Program-made: the position numbers and the translations under genes | Shown here: positions 28,791-38,225 of the stretch, piece by piece | Layout of the letters: each line of letters starts with the position of its first letter | Position numbering within the stretch: the stretch's first letter is position 1 | The notes under the pieces: model-generated | Database searches by the model: none | What the model saw: the letters and a program-made list of their open reading frames with translations, nothing else | What the model was told of the DNA's origin: nothing | Assembly (NCBI GenBank): GCA_016342755.1 | Contig: JAEINS010000005.1 | Span: forward strand, 124,001-188,000 | Direction of reading: 5' to 3' | Source of the DNA: Melioribacteraceae bacterium | Lineage (GTDB): Bacteria; Bacteroidota; Ignavibacteria; Ignavibacteriales; Melioribacteraceae | DNA length: 64,000 bases

Positions 28791-28804
28791 TTGTTCTCCC
28801 ATGA

Positions 28805-31800
28805 TTAATTAATTATTGCGAACGTACCGGTTTTTTGACCAATACCAGGAGCGTCGATATGAAAGACATAAATTCCAAATGATACTTCTAAACCTTCATC
28901 TGTTGTAATGTCCCAAAATTCACTTCCGTCCGAGTTAGAACCACCATGTTCTATTGTTTTAATTAATATTCCGTTTTGTGTAAAGATTCTAATTTTACAC
29001 TTGGAGGGTAAATGAATGAATGATATTTTTCTTTCACCCCTACCGGAAAGATCTGATCCTCTTTCCCAACTAGCAGTTAACATATAAGGATTAGGAACAA
29101 CAGCTACTTTATTCAATGATTCTTTTTCCACTCCTTTTGTACCGCTTGCAGTGGTTGTAAACTCAAATGAATCATTTGCGGTAAATGGATTATCACAGAT
29201 AAATGTAAATCTATCACCATCTTCTGGTTCAACAGCATCTACGTTTGGATCAGCAGGAGCCAGGAAACCTATATTCCATGCTTTAACTATTCTGTTATCC
29301 AATGTATAATGCAGTACAGTTACTATATCACCAGGATTTATTTTCCCATCTTTATTTAGATCTCTGCTAAACTGGAAGTCCAGTGTATCAAGAGTATTTC
29401 TATCATATACTTTGAAGTATACCGGATCAGTTTTCTTGAATGGCTTATGACTTGGTACATCAGTTACTTCTATAATAAAGTCCTTAGAAATAAGTCCTGA
29501 TCCACCTTGTGAAACATTGGTTCTAAGGTTAGTTTTACTATTATCAGTCCAGCCCGATAAAGCATTTATCTTTATTGGATCCGGCGCTGTATTCTGAAAT
29601 CTAAGCTGCATTCCGTCAAATACAGGAGAAATCCATGAAAGTGTTTTTGTTGTTATAGTGTCTGTAGGTATCGAAACTTCATCCAATAAAACCATAGCTG
29701 TACTAATATTTTTTACGGTATAGGACATTGTATGTATTTCACCTACATTATTAAGCTCATCTATAAACGTAACTTCATAATTATTATTATCTACAAGTTC
29801 TTCCGGATTAATAACCTGTACTTTTACCGAACCTGTAGTTGGCGAGCCATCTAATTTTGTAATTCTACCCTGTTCATCAGCATCAGTATATCCGCTATTA
29901 TAATCAGTTGCCAATGTATTTGGTATAACTATAACCGCGTTTCTGCTTATTGCCGATAAAGCACCATACTGATAAGTAATTTCGAACGGAGATTCAGCAG
30001 GAGACATATTAACAAGGTTTCTATCATCCATACCAGGATAATATCCCTGATCGTACGCGACAACAACATAGTAATAGGTCATTCCGTTTATTACATCATC
30101 ATCTTCATAATAATAATTTAAACCAGTATCGTCTCCCATATCATAATGTATACCGGACGAATACTCATTTCCTATTTCCTGACCTAATGCCACAGGATGT
30201 AAATTTCTAATCCCGTTTATTAAATCGAACTGAGCAATTGATTTATAGTAAGCAAAACTTCCGTACGAGTTTGTAATTACCTGTGCATCAGTTAACTGAG
30301 GATCGGTACCTTTATAGATTTTATATCCTTCAAAATCCTTTCCATATACAGGATCTAAAGATCTTTCAGCAAAGTTATCCCAGTAAATAGTTACTTTCTC
30401 ATCACCGGCAACAGCTTTAACAGTAGGTGTTAACGGAGGTTTAGTAAATCTGTAATCGTTATCATAAATCTGCTGCGATGTATACGCGTTTCTAAATATT
30501 TGTCTTTCATCATCACCAAATAACCAGCACACAGAAAATCTTTCTGTCTGATTTTGTGAAAGATTAAACGGTCCGGAAGCAAATATCCAGAGTCTGTTTC
30601 CATCGTTTTCCGGCTTTTCAAAATTGCCAGGTTGAATATACTGCCAAATCGACTGATCGTTACTTGAAGTTAAAGCACCATAAAGAGGAGCATAAAAAGA
30701 AGTTAAACCAATCTGATCAGATTCGTCGTTATCAGTTTTACCAAAGTTAGGTTCACCCTGATCAGGCATTCCGTTTCCTTCAGTACCATCAAAATCTGGA
30801 CCTACATAATTAAGATCTAACGGGCCAATTCCATCGGTACCAACATCATCTCTTAATGCATCCCAATCACCATCTTCATCACCACTCCAGTGATCTTTAT
30901 TTTCACCATAATTACCAATATCACCGGATTCAATCCATATACCGGCATCATTATCTCTTCTCTCATCAATTAAACCGTCTTCATCATTATCAAATCCGTC
31001 TAACTGTCCCGGACTCTCTAAATATTTCCAAGCCATATAGCCAGGTAATATTTCGCGTGAACTTGCCCATTGACCTTTATTATCTTTTGCCCAGGCAAAA
31101 ACCATGTTATCGCCGTTTGAATAATCATTTAAGTCATTAGAACTTCCAAGTCCGCCGGGATGAGTATCGGCAAAGGCACCTAAGTAAATATTTTTGTTAT
31201 AATCATTATTTGATATGTTGGTTACCTGGAAATGAATAAATATTTGATCTTGCGCTAAAGGATGCGCCCATTGGAATAATCTGGTTTCAACCTGCATTCC
31301 TAATCCTCTTTTAGTACTGTCAGAGGCAATAGGATAATAAGGGAATTCAGAATTTTCAAAATCATCAATTACATAAACTGCTTCTTTATCGGCAGTAAAT
31401 TGATTCTGTCCAAAATATCCGTTCCATGTACCATCCCACGAAGCGTCTTTACCCGGCCAGTTTGAAGGCCATGTACTTTCATCGGTACTTGCAGCAACTT
31501 TTGCGGTTGTATCAACCATTCCCGATGCATTAACAAATCTTCTATCATCATTTGCGTAACCTGGTAAAGGATTCCACCAAAATTCTTTCCCGTCGGGAGA
31601 ACGGTCAGATCCTTCTGAATATGAATCTGATGCTATCTGGTATAAATCACCATCTTTACCAACAACTTCCGCAGAAACAAGCATTGTCATTTCATGAATA
31701 TGACCGTGACCTGTACCCTTTGGCCAAACACCAGAATACGGATCATCTCGTTTACCAAACATTCCCCAGTTTCCAAAAATAGATTCAGCTCTATTTGCAT

Positions 31801-31942
31801 TCATTATCTGTTCTTTACGGTATTTTTTTTCACCTTTATTAGGATCAATATAAATACTGCCATTCTGAGCATAAATTTTCCCAAACAAACCTAAGACCAT
31901 AATTGTCATTAAGTGGAGAATAAACCATTTTTTAATTACCAT
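28805..31942 (-). CDS. Large secreted surface protein with FN3-like and Ca-binding segments, T9SS-like C-terminus
   Basis: A 1045-aa exported protein lying between the TonB receptor and the PorV-like gene. After the signal peptide comes a conserved-looking N-terminal region (ANRAESIFGNWGMFGKRDDP, GHGHIHEMTMLVSAEVVG). Asp-rich segments follow (GFDNDEDGLIDERRDND at about 313-329, SGDEDGDWDALRDD), a fibronectin-III-like region (EKVTIYWDN ... YYYVVVAYDQG, about 520-650) and a dockerin-like loop (DLNKDGKINPGD, about 860-872). The C-terminal 100 residues (VVPNPYMLTASWERG ... GIYVFHIDAPG ... TGTFAIIN) resemble a variant sorting domain. No catalytic motif is recognised. From its position it may be the surface partner of the TonB receptor in place of SusD (inference). 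GAGGA precedes the ATG. Confidence 0.72.
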   Translation of the reverse strand: MVIKKWFILHLMTIMVLGLFGKIYAQNGSIYIDPNKGEKKYRKEQIMNANRAESIFGNWGMFGKRDDPYSGVWPKGTGHGHIHEMTMLVSAEVVGKDGDLYQIASDSYSEGSDRSPDGKEFWWNPLPGYANDDRRFVNASGMVDTTAKVAASTDESTWPSNWPGKDASWDGTWNGYFGQNQFTADKEAVYVIDDFENSEFPYYPIASDSTKRGLGMQVETRLFQWAHPLAQDQIFIHFQVTNISNNDYNKNIYLGAFADTHPGGLGSSNDLNDYSNGDNMVFAWAKDNKGQWASSREILPGYMAWKYLESPGQLDGFDNDEDGLIDERRDNDAGIWIESGDIGNYGENKDHWSGDEDGDWDALRDDVGTDGIGPLDLNYVGPDFDGTEGNGMPDQGEPNFGKTDNDESDQIGLTSFYAPLYGALTSSNDQSIWQYIQPGNFEKPENDGNRLWIFASGPFNLSQNQTERFSVCWLFGDDERQIFRNAYTSQQIYDNDYRFTKPPLTPTVKAVAGDEKVTIYWDNFAERSLDPVYGKDFEGYKIYKGTDPQLTDAQVITNSYGSFAYYKSIAQFDLINGIRNLHPVALGQEIGNEYSSGIHYDMGDDTGLNYYYEDDDVINGMTYYYVVVAYDQGYYPGMDDRNLVNMSPAESPFEITYQYGALSAISRNAVIVIPNTLATDYNSGYTDADEQGRITKLDGSPTTGSVKVQVINPEELVDNNNYEVTFIDELNNVGEIHTMSYTVKNISTAMVLLDEVSIPTDTITTKTLSWISPVFDGMQLRFQNTAPDPIKINALSGWTDNSKTNLRTNVSQGGSGLISKDFIIEVTDVPSHKPFKKTDPVYFKVYDRNTLDTLDFQFSRDLNKDGKINPGDIVTVLHYTLDNRIVKAWNIGFLAPADPNVDAVEPEDGDRFTFICDNPFTANDSFEFTTTASGTKGVEKESLNKVAVVPNPYMLTASWERGSDLSGRGERKISFIHLPSKCKIRIFTQNGILIKTIEHGGSNSDGSEFWDITTDEGLEVSFGIYVFHIDAPGIGQKTGTFAIIN

Positions 31943-31978
31943 ACTATTATCCTCAATTTCTTATCTTATTAGCTTCTA

Positions 31979-34645
31979 TTAAAAGTTTACCGATAATCCA
32001 ACTTTTACAAGTCGTGGTCTCGGTTGAGAAGCAGGATTATATCTATAATCGTATAGAGTATTTATATATTCTTTAGATTCGTGACCTTCTATATCATCTT
32101 GCTTCAATTCAGGAAAATTTTCACTTAAAGTTTCATCTAATAAATTCTCGACCTGCATAAAGAAAGTTGTAGAAAGTCCGGCAATTTCTAAGTTTTTATA
32201 TAGTCTCACATCAACATTAACTCTTGGCTTTCTTCTGCCCATATTTCTCAATTGAACATTTGAGGTTTGAATATATGTGGTTGAAGGTGAAAACGGATAG
32301 CCGGATTGATATCTTGAGATTGTACTAATACCCCAGTCTTTACCATTTAGATTTAATACCCAGTTAAATACATGTCTCTGATCCCAATTTAATGGCACAA
32401 GAGTTTTAGTTGATTCATCATTGTTACCCGCATCATAAAATGCCTGTTTAGGATCCGAACCGTTACCTTCGGCAACCTGATAAGTATAATCAACCGTTGA
32501 GGATACAATACCGGCACGTAACAGATCAAGAGCTAAAGTAAATCCCCAAACACTACCGTAATCATAATTAGTATATTTACCGTATGAAACCTGATCGAAT
32601 GTTTCATAAAGTTTTGTACCGGCCAAATTTCTAACATCTTTATAATAACATGTAGCATCAAGAACTATATTTGGAGTTAACATCTGCTGTAAACCAATTT
32701 CATAAATAGTGGTTCTTTCCGCTTCTAAATCAGCATTTCCTATAAAAGATTCGAATGTACCAATAACTTCAAAATCCGGATTTTCATAAAGTCTGCCTAA
32801 TTCTGGAATTTGAAAAAACTGTCCAAAAGAAGCGTGAAGTGTTCCTTCGTCAGAAATTGGAAATGCCATTCCTAATCTTGGACTTAACTGCATCTTAGCA
32901 TCTACGTCTTCATAAGCATCATCAAAAGATTTTGGTTCAGAAGAACCTGTTGAAATATTTGACGGATTGGTAAAATCTTTTGGAACATAACTTTTTGCAT
33001 TAAAGTAATCGAAACGCAGACCTACGTTAACTATAAGATCTTCTATCTCAATCTTATCTTGTATATACGCCGAAATTTCAATTGGCTTCTTTTTGTAATA
33101 ATTATGAGCCATTGAAGAAACATCATCAACCTGAAGTTGCCAGTTTGTACCTTCATCTCTTCTAACAACAAAATATTCATCTTCCAATTTATTCTGTCTG
33201 TATTCAACACCCATCTTAACAAGATGTGATCTGTGAATCTGACTTGTTAAATCATATTTTATGGCTAAAGTATTACTATATCTTTCCGAGAATCCGGTTG
33301 AAACCAAACCGATAGCAAATATATCGGAAGGTGTATTTGCCTGGTTGTGTATTTCTTTTTCATATCTTGGATCAAAAGGATCTTTATATTTTGAACTTTC
33401 AAAATTGTATGTATAATTTGCAATCCGTAACTCGTGCACTGTACTTGGACTTAAGGTATGTGTAAAAGATAAAATGTTGTTTATACCCCAAGATTTGCTT
33501 GTACCGTCATGATCAGGATTATACTTCTGGGAATGATTATAACCTCTCCATTTAGAATAGTCTGAGATTAAATTGTAAGATACTTTCAAATTGTTAAACA
33601 ATCTGAAAGAAAGCTTTCCCTGTAAAGCTCTTGACTGTGAAGGATTCATCTCAACAATGCTGCTGTCGCCGCCGTATTGAATTGTCCAATTCTCAGGATT
33701 TGTGCTGCTAAAATCGGCTGAATCACTAGGCGAATGATTTCTTTGTCCGTATAACCAATTTTCAACATCTGTAATACGTGTAGAAAGGAAAAAGTTTGCA
33801 TTCTTAACAAACGGAATTGGACCACTTACAAATCCTTCAAAATATTTTTGCGAAAGAGGATTAATGTCATCAATATTAAAAAACATATCATCGTGTGTAG
33901 TTAGGAAATCCCCTGTGTAACCAGATATTGAACCTCTGAATTTTTCAGTTCCCTCTTTAGTTACAATGTTGACAATTCCTGACATTGCGCGACCATATTC
34001 CGCATTAAAGGTTCCACTAATAACTTCCATTTGCTGAATTGTATTGTTCTGAACTGATACCGCCATTCCGCCGCCAAATGGGTTAGAAACCGAAATTCCA
34101 TCAACCATATATTCAATCTCTGCTGAACGGCCGCCTCTTAGATGTAATCCGCCTCCGGCATCCTGAGTAATACCTGTTTGCAGTGAAAGGATATCTCCAA
34201 TACTTTCAACCGGCATTTTTTGAATTTCATCAGCACTAATCTGTTCTGATGAAGCAGTTAAATCTTTAATAATTCCCTTTTTGCTGGCAATTATTTCAAT
34301 TACTTCAGTTTGCAAGTCGCCAATTGTTAATTCAAAATCAATACTAGTTGTTCTGTCTACATTAACCACAACTTGTTTTTTAACAACTGACTGATAACCT
34401 ATAAATGAAGCTTTAACATCGTAAACGCCCGGAGGGATATTAATTATATAATAAGTTCCTTCAATATCGGCAGAACCTCCAAGATTAGTACCCATAATCA
34501 TAATATTTGCACCAATCAATAATTCGCCAGTTTCGGCATCTACAATTTTACCTGAAATTTTCCCCGTTGTTCCGCACCATAATCTTGAAGGAAAAATTAA
34601 GGTTACAAGAACTAACAATGTTAGTAATAATTTTACTTTTCGCAT
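31979..34645 (-). CDS. TonB-dependent receptor with carboxypeptidase-regulatory-like domain
   Basis: An 888-aa outer membrane receptor. After the signal peptide, residues about 27-115 are a CarboxypepD_reg-like domain (GKISGKIVDAETGELLIGAN, GTYYIINIPPGVYDV). A plug domain follows (about 125-240; SIGDILSLQTGITQDAGGGLHLRGGR, EVISGTFNAEYGRAMSGIVNIVTKEG). The rest is a 22-strand type barrel ending in the outer-membrane signature ...GLSVNF with terminal Phe. It would import mannooligosaccharides using TonB energy (inference from context). Unlike Bacteroides SusC it has no SusD next to it. It is the first gene of the 34-kb minus-strand run and its upstream region (34646-35023) carries the divergent promoter. 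Confidence 0.92.
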   Translation of the reverse strand: MRKVKLLLTLLVLVTLIFPSRLWCGTTGKISGKIVDAETGELLIGANIMIMGTNLGGSADIEGTYYIINIPPGVYDVKASFIGYQSVVKKQVVVNVDRTTSIDFELTIGDLQTEVIEIIASKKGIIKDLTASSEQISADEIQKMPVESIGDILSLQTGITQDAGGGLHLRGGRSAEIEYMVDGISVSNPFGGGMAVSVQNNTIQQMEVISGTFNAEYGRAMSGIVNIVTKEGTEKFRGSISGYTGDFLTTHDDMFFNIDDINPLSQKYFEGFVSGPIPFVKNANFFLSTRITDVENWLYGQRNHSPSDSADFSSTNPENWTIQYGGDSSIVEMNPSQSRALQGKLSFRLFNNLKVSYNLISDYSKWRGYNHSQKYNPDHDGTSKSWGINNILSFTHTLSPSTVHELRIANYTYNFESSKYKDPFDPRYEKEIHNQANTPSDIFAIGLVSTGFSERYSNTLAIKYDLTSQIHRSHLVKMGVEYRQNKLEDEYFVVRRDEGTNWQLQVDDVSSMAHNYYKKKPIEISAYIQDKIEIEDLIVNVGLRFDYFNAKSYVPKDFTNPSNISTGSSEPKSFDDAYEDVDAKMQLSPRLGMAFPISDEGTLHASFGQFFQIPELGRLYENPDFEVIGTFESFIGNADLEAERTTIYEIGLQQMLTPNIVLDATCYYKDVRNLAGTKLYETFDQVSYGKYTNYDYGSVWGFTLALDLLRAGIVSSTVDYTYQVAEGNGSDPKQAFYDAGNNDESTKTLVPLNWDQRHVFNWVLNLNGKDWGISTISRYQSGYPFSPSTTYIQTSNVQLRNMGRRKPRVNVDVRLYKNLEIAGLSTTFFMQVENLLDETLSENFPELKQDDIEGHESKEYINTLYDYRYNPASQPRPRLVKVGLSVNF

Positions 34646-35023
34646 TAACTGTATCTCTATTTTTTTAAAGAATATTTACAATTAAGATTTAAATTAACTA
34701 CTCTTAGTGTTTCAAATACCAAAAACATAATTAAAGCCTGTTATTTCTAATTCGTCTTAATACCTCCTTTTACATTATATATATTGTTACGCTATTTAAA
34801 TCTTTTGCATATAAAAATTACATTTTTTATAACAGAGTGTCAATACTTTTTAGCATCTTTTTATATACTTACACTATTTTTTAGTATTTTTATATTTATT
34901 ATATATATACTGTTGGGATTTTAATGTGATTTTCGCTAGAATGTATTTTGATTTACACAATATATTTCTTATTATCGCTGTATTTATTAGTTACTGATAC
35001 ATAAAACTTTATGCTGAATTATT
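34646..35023. promoter_or_regulatory. Divergent promoter region with three TATATA-type elements
   Basis: This 378-bp gap separates the TonB receptor operon (minus) from the symporter-regulator operon (plus) and holds no gene. Three related AT elements stand in it: ATTATATATATTGTT (34774-34788), TTATATACTTACAC (34861-34874) and TTATATATATACTGTT (34899-34914). On the minus strand they read A-A-C-A-(A/G)-TATATATA or close to it, and similar elements stand at 44343, 44551 and 58835. They may be operators of the nearby regulators, or -10 boxes (the first contains TATAAT on the minus strand), or simply AT-rich chance matches. Confidence 0.4.
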
Positions 35024-36973
35024 ATGTTTACATTTAATTATATCGATTTGGGCTCAATTTCTCTTTACATTATTGTAATTGTATCCCTTGGTTTCTACTT
35101 TAAGAAAAAGTCTTCGAAAAGTATTCAAGATTATTTCTTAGGAGCAAATAAACTGCCTTGGTGGGCAATGGGTATTTCAGGTATGTCTTCATTTTTAGAT
35201 ATGGCTGGTACAATGTTAATAGTTTCGTTCTTATATATGCTGGGACCAAGAGGTCTATATATAGAATTTAGAGGTGGGGCTGTATTAATTTTAACATTTA
35301 TGCTTTTGTGGTCCGGTAAGTGGCATTATCGCTCAAAATGTATGACAGGAGCTGAATGGATGATTTATAGATTTGGAGAATGTTGGGGCGGTCAGTTTGC
35401 ACGGATAATTTCTTCAATTGCTGTTATTATTACAACAATTGGGATGCTTGCTTATTTAATTAAAGCATTGGGACTTTTCATGTCAATGTTTTTACCCTTC
35501 CCGCCGTCGGTATGCGCATTAATAATGATATCGATAGCAACAGTTTATACAATTATTTCCGGGTTTTATGGTGTTGTTTATACAGATTTATTTCAATCAG
35601 TTATAATAATTACAACCATTATTATAATATCGGTTCTTGCGTTAACAAAAATTGCCCAGATTGATGATATTGCTCTTCTAGCAGAAAAAGTAACAGGAAA
35701 TAGTGAATGGATTAAATCATCAATTAAAATGGAAGTATCGATGCCTGCCGGATACGAAGCCTATTCAGATCTATTTTTACTTGCTTCATTCTATTTTATA
35801 AGAAATATGTTAACCGGAATTTCATCCGACGGTGCTGATCCAAAATATTTTGGTGCAAGAAGTGAACGTGAATGCGGAACTTTAACTTTTCTCTGGACTT
35901 CATTAATGATGTTCCGCTGGCCGATGATGATGGGTTTTGCGGTACTTGGAATTATAATGGTTAATAATTTTTTCCCGGATCAGGCTGTATTAAATGAAGC
36001 GGCAAACTTTATAAAAATGTATAACCCGGAAATTACACTGCAAAACTGGCCGGAGAATATTTCGAACATTATAAATAATTATGACAAATTTCCTATTGAG
36101 TTTATAACGAGATTAGAAAGTATTTTACAAAATGACTGGCAGACAAAACTTCAATTGATATCATTTAACGGTACTGTAAATACCGAGAACATTGTACCGG
36201 CTGTTTTATTGTTCAATATTCCCGCTGGCTTAAAAGGATTCTTTTTTGTAGCGTTTGTTGCTTCAGCCTTATCAACTTTTAATGCAAGTGTAAATAAAAC
36301 AGCAGGTTATTTTACCCGCGATATTTTTCAAAGATACTTAACTACAAATGCTACAAACAAACAGCTTCTTACTGCAACTTATTCTTTCATAGCTGTATTA
36401 GTATTTTTGGGTTACATTCTTGCTTATCAGGTTGAAAGCATTAACCAAATTTGGGGATGGATTGTGATGGGACTTGGCGGCGGATTAGCTATTCCTTCAG
36501 CATTAAAATTTTATTGGTGGCGTTATAATGGCGGCGGGTACGCTATTGGTACAACTACAGGAATAATTACCGCTGTAATAGAGATAATTAATTTTCCTGA
36601 ACATACAGAATGGGAACGTTTTTTGATCATTTCAATTATTTCTTTAGCGGCAACCATAATAGGTACATTTTTAACTAAACCGACAGACAAAAAAGTAATT
36701 GACAATTTTTATAAAACTACCAGACCATTTGGTTTTTGGAAGCCCTTTAAAAATAAGCTTGCCCCGGAAGTAAAAAAACAAATGGTGCGTGAACACAAAT
36801 TTGAAATTCTTTCAGTTCCCTTTGTTCTTGGCTGGCAAGTCTCGCTTTTTTTAATTCCGATGCAATTAATGATAAATTCTTATCATGATTTAGGGATAAC
36901 CTCTGTAATATTTATAATTTGTTTAATTTGTATATATATGTTGTGGTACAGAAACCTGCCACCAAAAATATAG
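35024..36973 (+). CDS. Sodium:solute symporter (SSS family)
   Basis: A 649-aa polytopic membrane protein with about 13-15 hydrophobic segments. SSS-family features include FKKKSSKSIQDYFLGANKLPWWAMGISGMSSFLD, SGFYGVVYTDLFQ, DPKYFGARSERECG and VASALSTFNASVNKTAGYFTRDIFQRY. The family couples sodium to uptake of sugars, sialic acid, proline and other solutes. Placed between the TonB operon and two sugar-type regulators, a monosaccharide or small glycoside is the likely cargo (inference). It diverges from the TonB receptor across 378 bp. The ribosome site is weak. It may be regulated by the two downstream GntR/LacI-like proteins. Confidence 0.88.
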   Translation: MFTFNYIDLGSISLYIIVIVSLGFYFKKKSSKSIQDYFLGANKLPWWAMGISGMSSFLDMAGTMLIVSFLYMLGPRGLYIEFRGGAVLILTFMLLWSGKWHYRSKCMTGAEWMIYRFGECWGGQFARIISSIAVIITTIGMLAYLIKALGLFMSMFLPFPPSVCALIMISIATVYTIISGFYGVVYTDLFQSVIIITTIIIISVLALTKIAQIDDIALLAEKVTGNSEWIKSSIKMEVSMPAGYEAYSDLFLLASFYFIRNMLTGISSDGADPKYFGARSERECGTLTFLWTSLMMFRWPMMMGFAVLGIIMVNNFFPDQAVLNEAANFIKMYNPEITLQNWPENISNIINNYDKFPIEFITRLESILQNDWQTKLQLISFNGTVNTENIVPAVLLFNIPAGLKGFFFVAFVASALSTFNASVNKTAGYFTRDIFQRYLTTNATNKQLLTATYSFIAVLVFLGYILAYQVESINQIWGWIVMGLGGGLAIPSALKFYWWRYNGGGYAIGTTTGIITAVIEIINFPEHTEWERFLIISIISLAATIIGTFLTKPTDKKVIDNFYKTTRPFGFWKPFKNKLAPEVKKQMVREHKFEILSVPFVLGWQVSLFLIPMQLMINSYHDLGITSVIFIICLICIYMLWYRNLPPKI

Positions 36974-37064
36974 TCATTAATAAATAAATTGTTATTTTTG
37001 TAGCAGTTTATTTAAATAGGAAGATTAATACTCTTCCATTTAATTGGAACATTAAGGGAAAACT

Positions 37065-38138
37065 ATGAGTAAAGAACGATCTTTAAAAAAGTATGAAATT
37101 TTACGAAATGAACTTTTATCCTACATCAATAAACATGGCTTGAAGACTAATGACAGACTTCCTACCATTAAGGAAATAATAAAAGACTCTAATTTTAGTT
37201 ATGCAACTGTTAACAGAACTCTAATAGAAATGGAAAATGAGGGAATTATTTCTAAACATCAGGGCAAAGGTCTTTATGTTAACAGAGTAAAAGCAAGTAA
37301 TATTTTAAGACAGGTTTCTCTAATTATTCCTGCTCATTTTAGTGATCACAAAATTTTCATGAATATCTTATCGGGTGTACGCAGAACTTTAGAGAGCGCA
37401 AATATTGGTCTGCTTGTTTCAATTTCTAACATGAGTCATCAAAAAGAAAAAGAAACTATTGAGATGCTTATATCTAAAAGTATTGATGGAATAATCTTAT
37501 TTATGGAAGACGGTTATCTTTACGATTATTCTCATATTAAGGAACTAAAATCTAAAAATTTCCCATTTGTTTTAGTTGATAGATTTATACCTGAATTGGA
37601 AACAGATTTTGTTGTAGTTAATAATCATAGTGCTATGATAAGAATCTACTCATACTTAAAATATAACAAAGGATGTAATAAAATATATTTTGTTAAAAGC
37701 GATGAAAGTCCGGATAATATTTCTTCTACCCAGGATAAATTTGAGGGAATAAAAGATGCTAACAAGCTTTTATTTGGTGAAGATATTAATAGAATTATAT
37801 CATTAGAAGAACTAGTTAGTAATTTAGAAAAAATAAGTGCATCTGATGAAAAGGTTGGTATTAGTTTTAATCATGACGCAATGATAACAAAATTCCTTCA
37901 AAATTTAGAAGAACAAAATTTAGTTCTGCCGGAAAATCTCCATTTGTTTGGTTATAATAACAGCGGCAGATTAGAGTATCCTACTGTTGAACAATTTAAC
38001 GAAAAAGTTGGTGAAAAAGCTGCTGAACTATTGATAAATAAGCTAAACTCAGCAGAAATATTAGAAAGTTCCCAAATTAAGATTGAACCTAAATTAATTA
38101 TACCGGAAGAGACTGGAAATCTGGTAATGGAAAAATAA
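37065..38138 (+). CDS. GntR-type HTH regulator with LacI-like sugar-binding effector domain (copy 1)
   Basis: A 357-aa cytoplasmic DNA-binding protein. Residues 1-72 are a GntR winged helix-turn-helix (LRNELLSYINKHG, RLPTIKEIIKDSNFSYATVNRTLIEMENEGIISKHQGKGLYV). Residues about 80-355 are a periplasmic-binding-fold effector domain (QVSLIIPAHFSDHKIFMNILSGVRRTLE, DGIILFME, FPFVLVDRFIPELETDFVVVNN, HLFGYNNSGRLEYPTVEQFNEKVGEKAAELLINKL). This architecture is that of AraR-type repressors, which release DNA on binding a sugar. A good AAGGGA site precedes the ATG. It is in one operon with the symporter and a paralogue 88 bp downstream. Confidence 0.9.
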   Translation: MSKERSLKKYEILRNELLSYINKHGLKTNDRLPTIKEIIKDSNFSYATVNRTLIEMENEGIISKHQGKGLYVNRVKASNILRQVSLIIPAHFSDHKIFMNILSGVRRTLESANIGLLVSISNMSHQKEKETIEMLISKSIDGIILFMEDGYLYDYSHIKELKSKNFPFVLVDRFIPELETDFVVVNNHSAMIRIYSYLKYNKGCNKIYFVKSDESPDNISSTQDKFEGIKDANKLLFGEDINRIISLEELVSNLEKISASDEKVGISFNHDAMITKFLQNLEEQNLVLPENLHLFGYNNSGRLEYPTVEQFNEKVGEKAAELLINKLNSAEILESSQIKIEPKLIIPEETGNLVMEK

Positions 38139-38225
38139 AGGAACTAAGTTTTAATAAATAATTACAGTTAATTATACTAAAAATTTGTTTCATGTTTTAA
38201 TTGATAAGGCGCGGAGAATAACTTT

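Noticed and set aside
30856-31140. His-rich 94-codon frame antisense to the large surface protein
   Set aside because: The His-rich composition is the mirror of Asp-rich codons (GAT/ATC) in the real gene.
28805-31942. SusD-like nutrient-binding lipoprotein next to the TonB receptor
   Set aside because: The protein has no lipobox, no TPR-like helical pattern and is far too long; it is beta-rich with FN3-like and Ca-binding-type segments.
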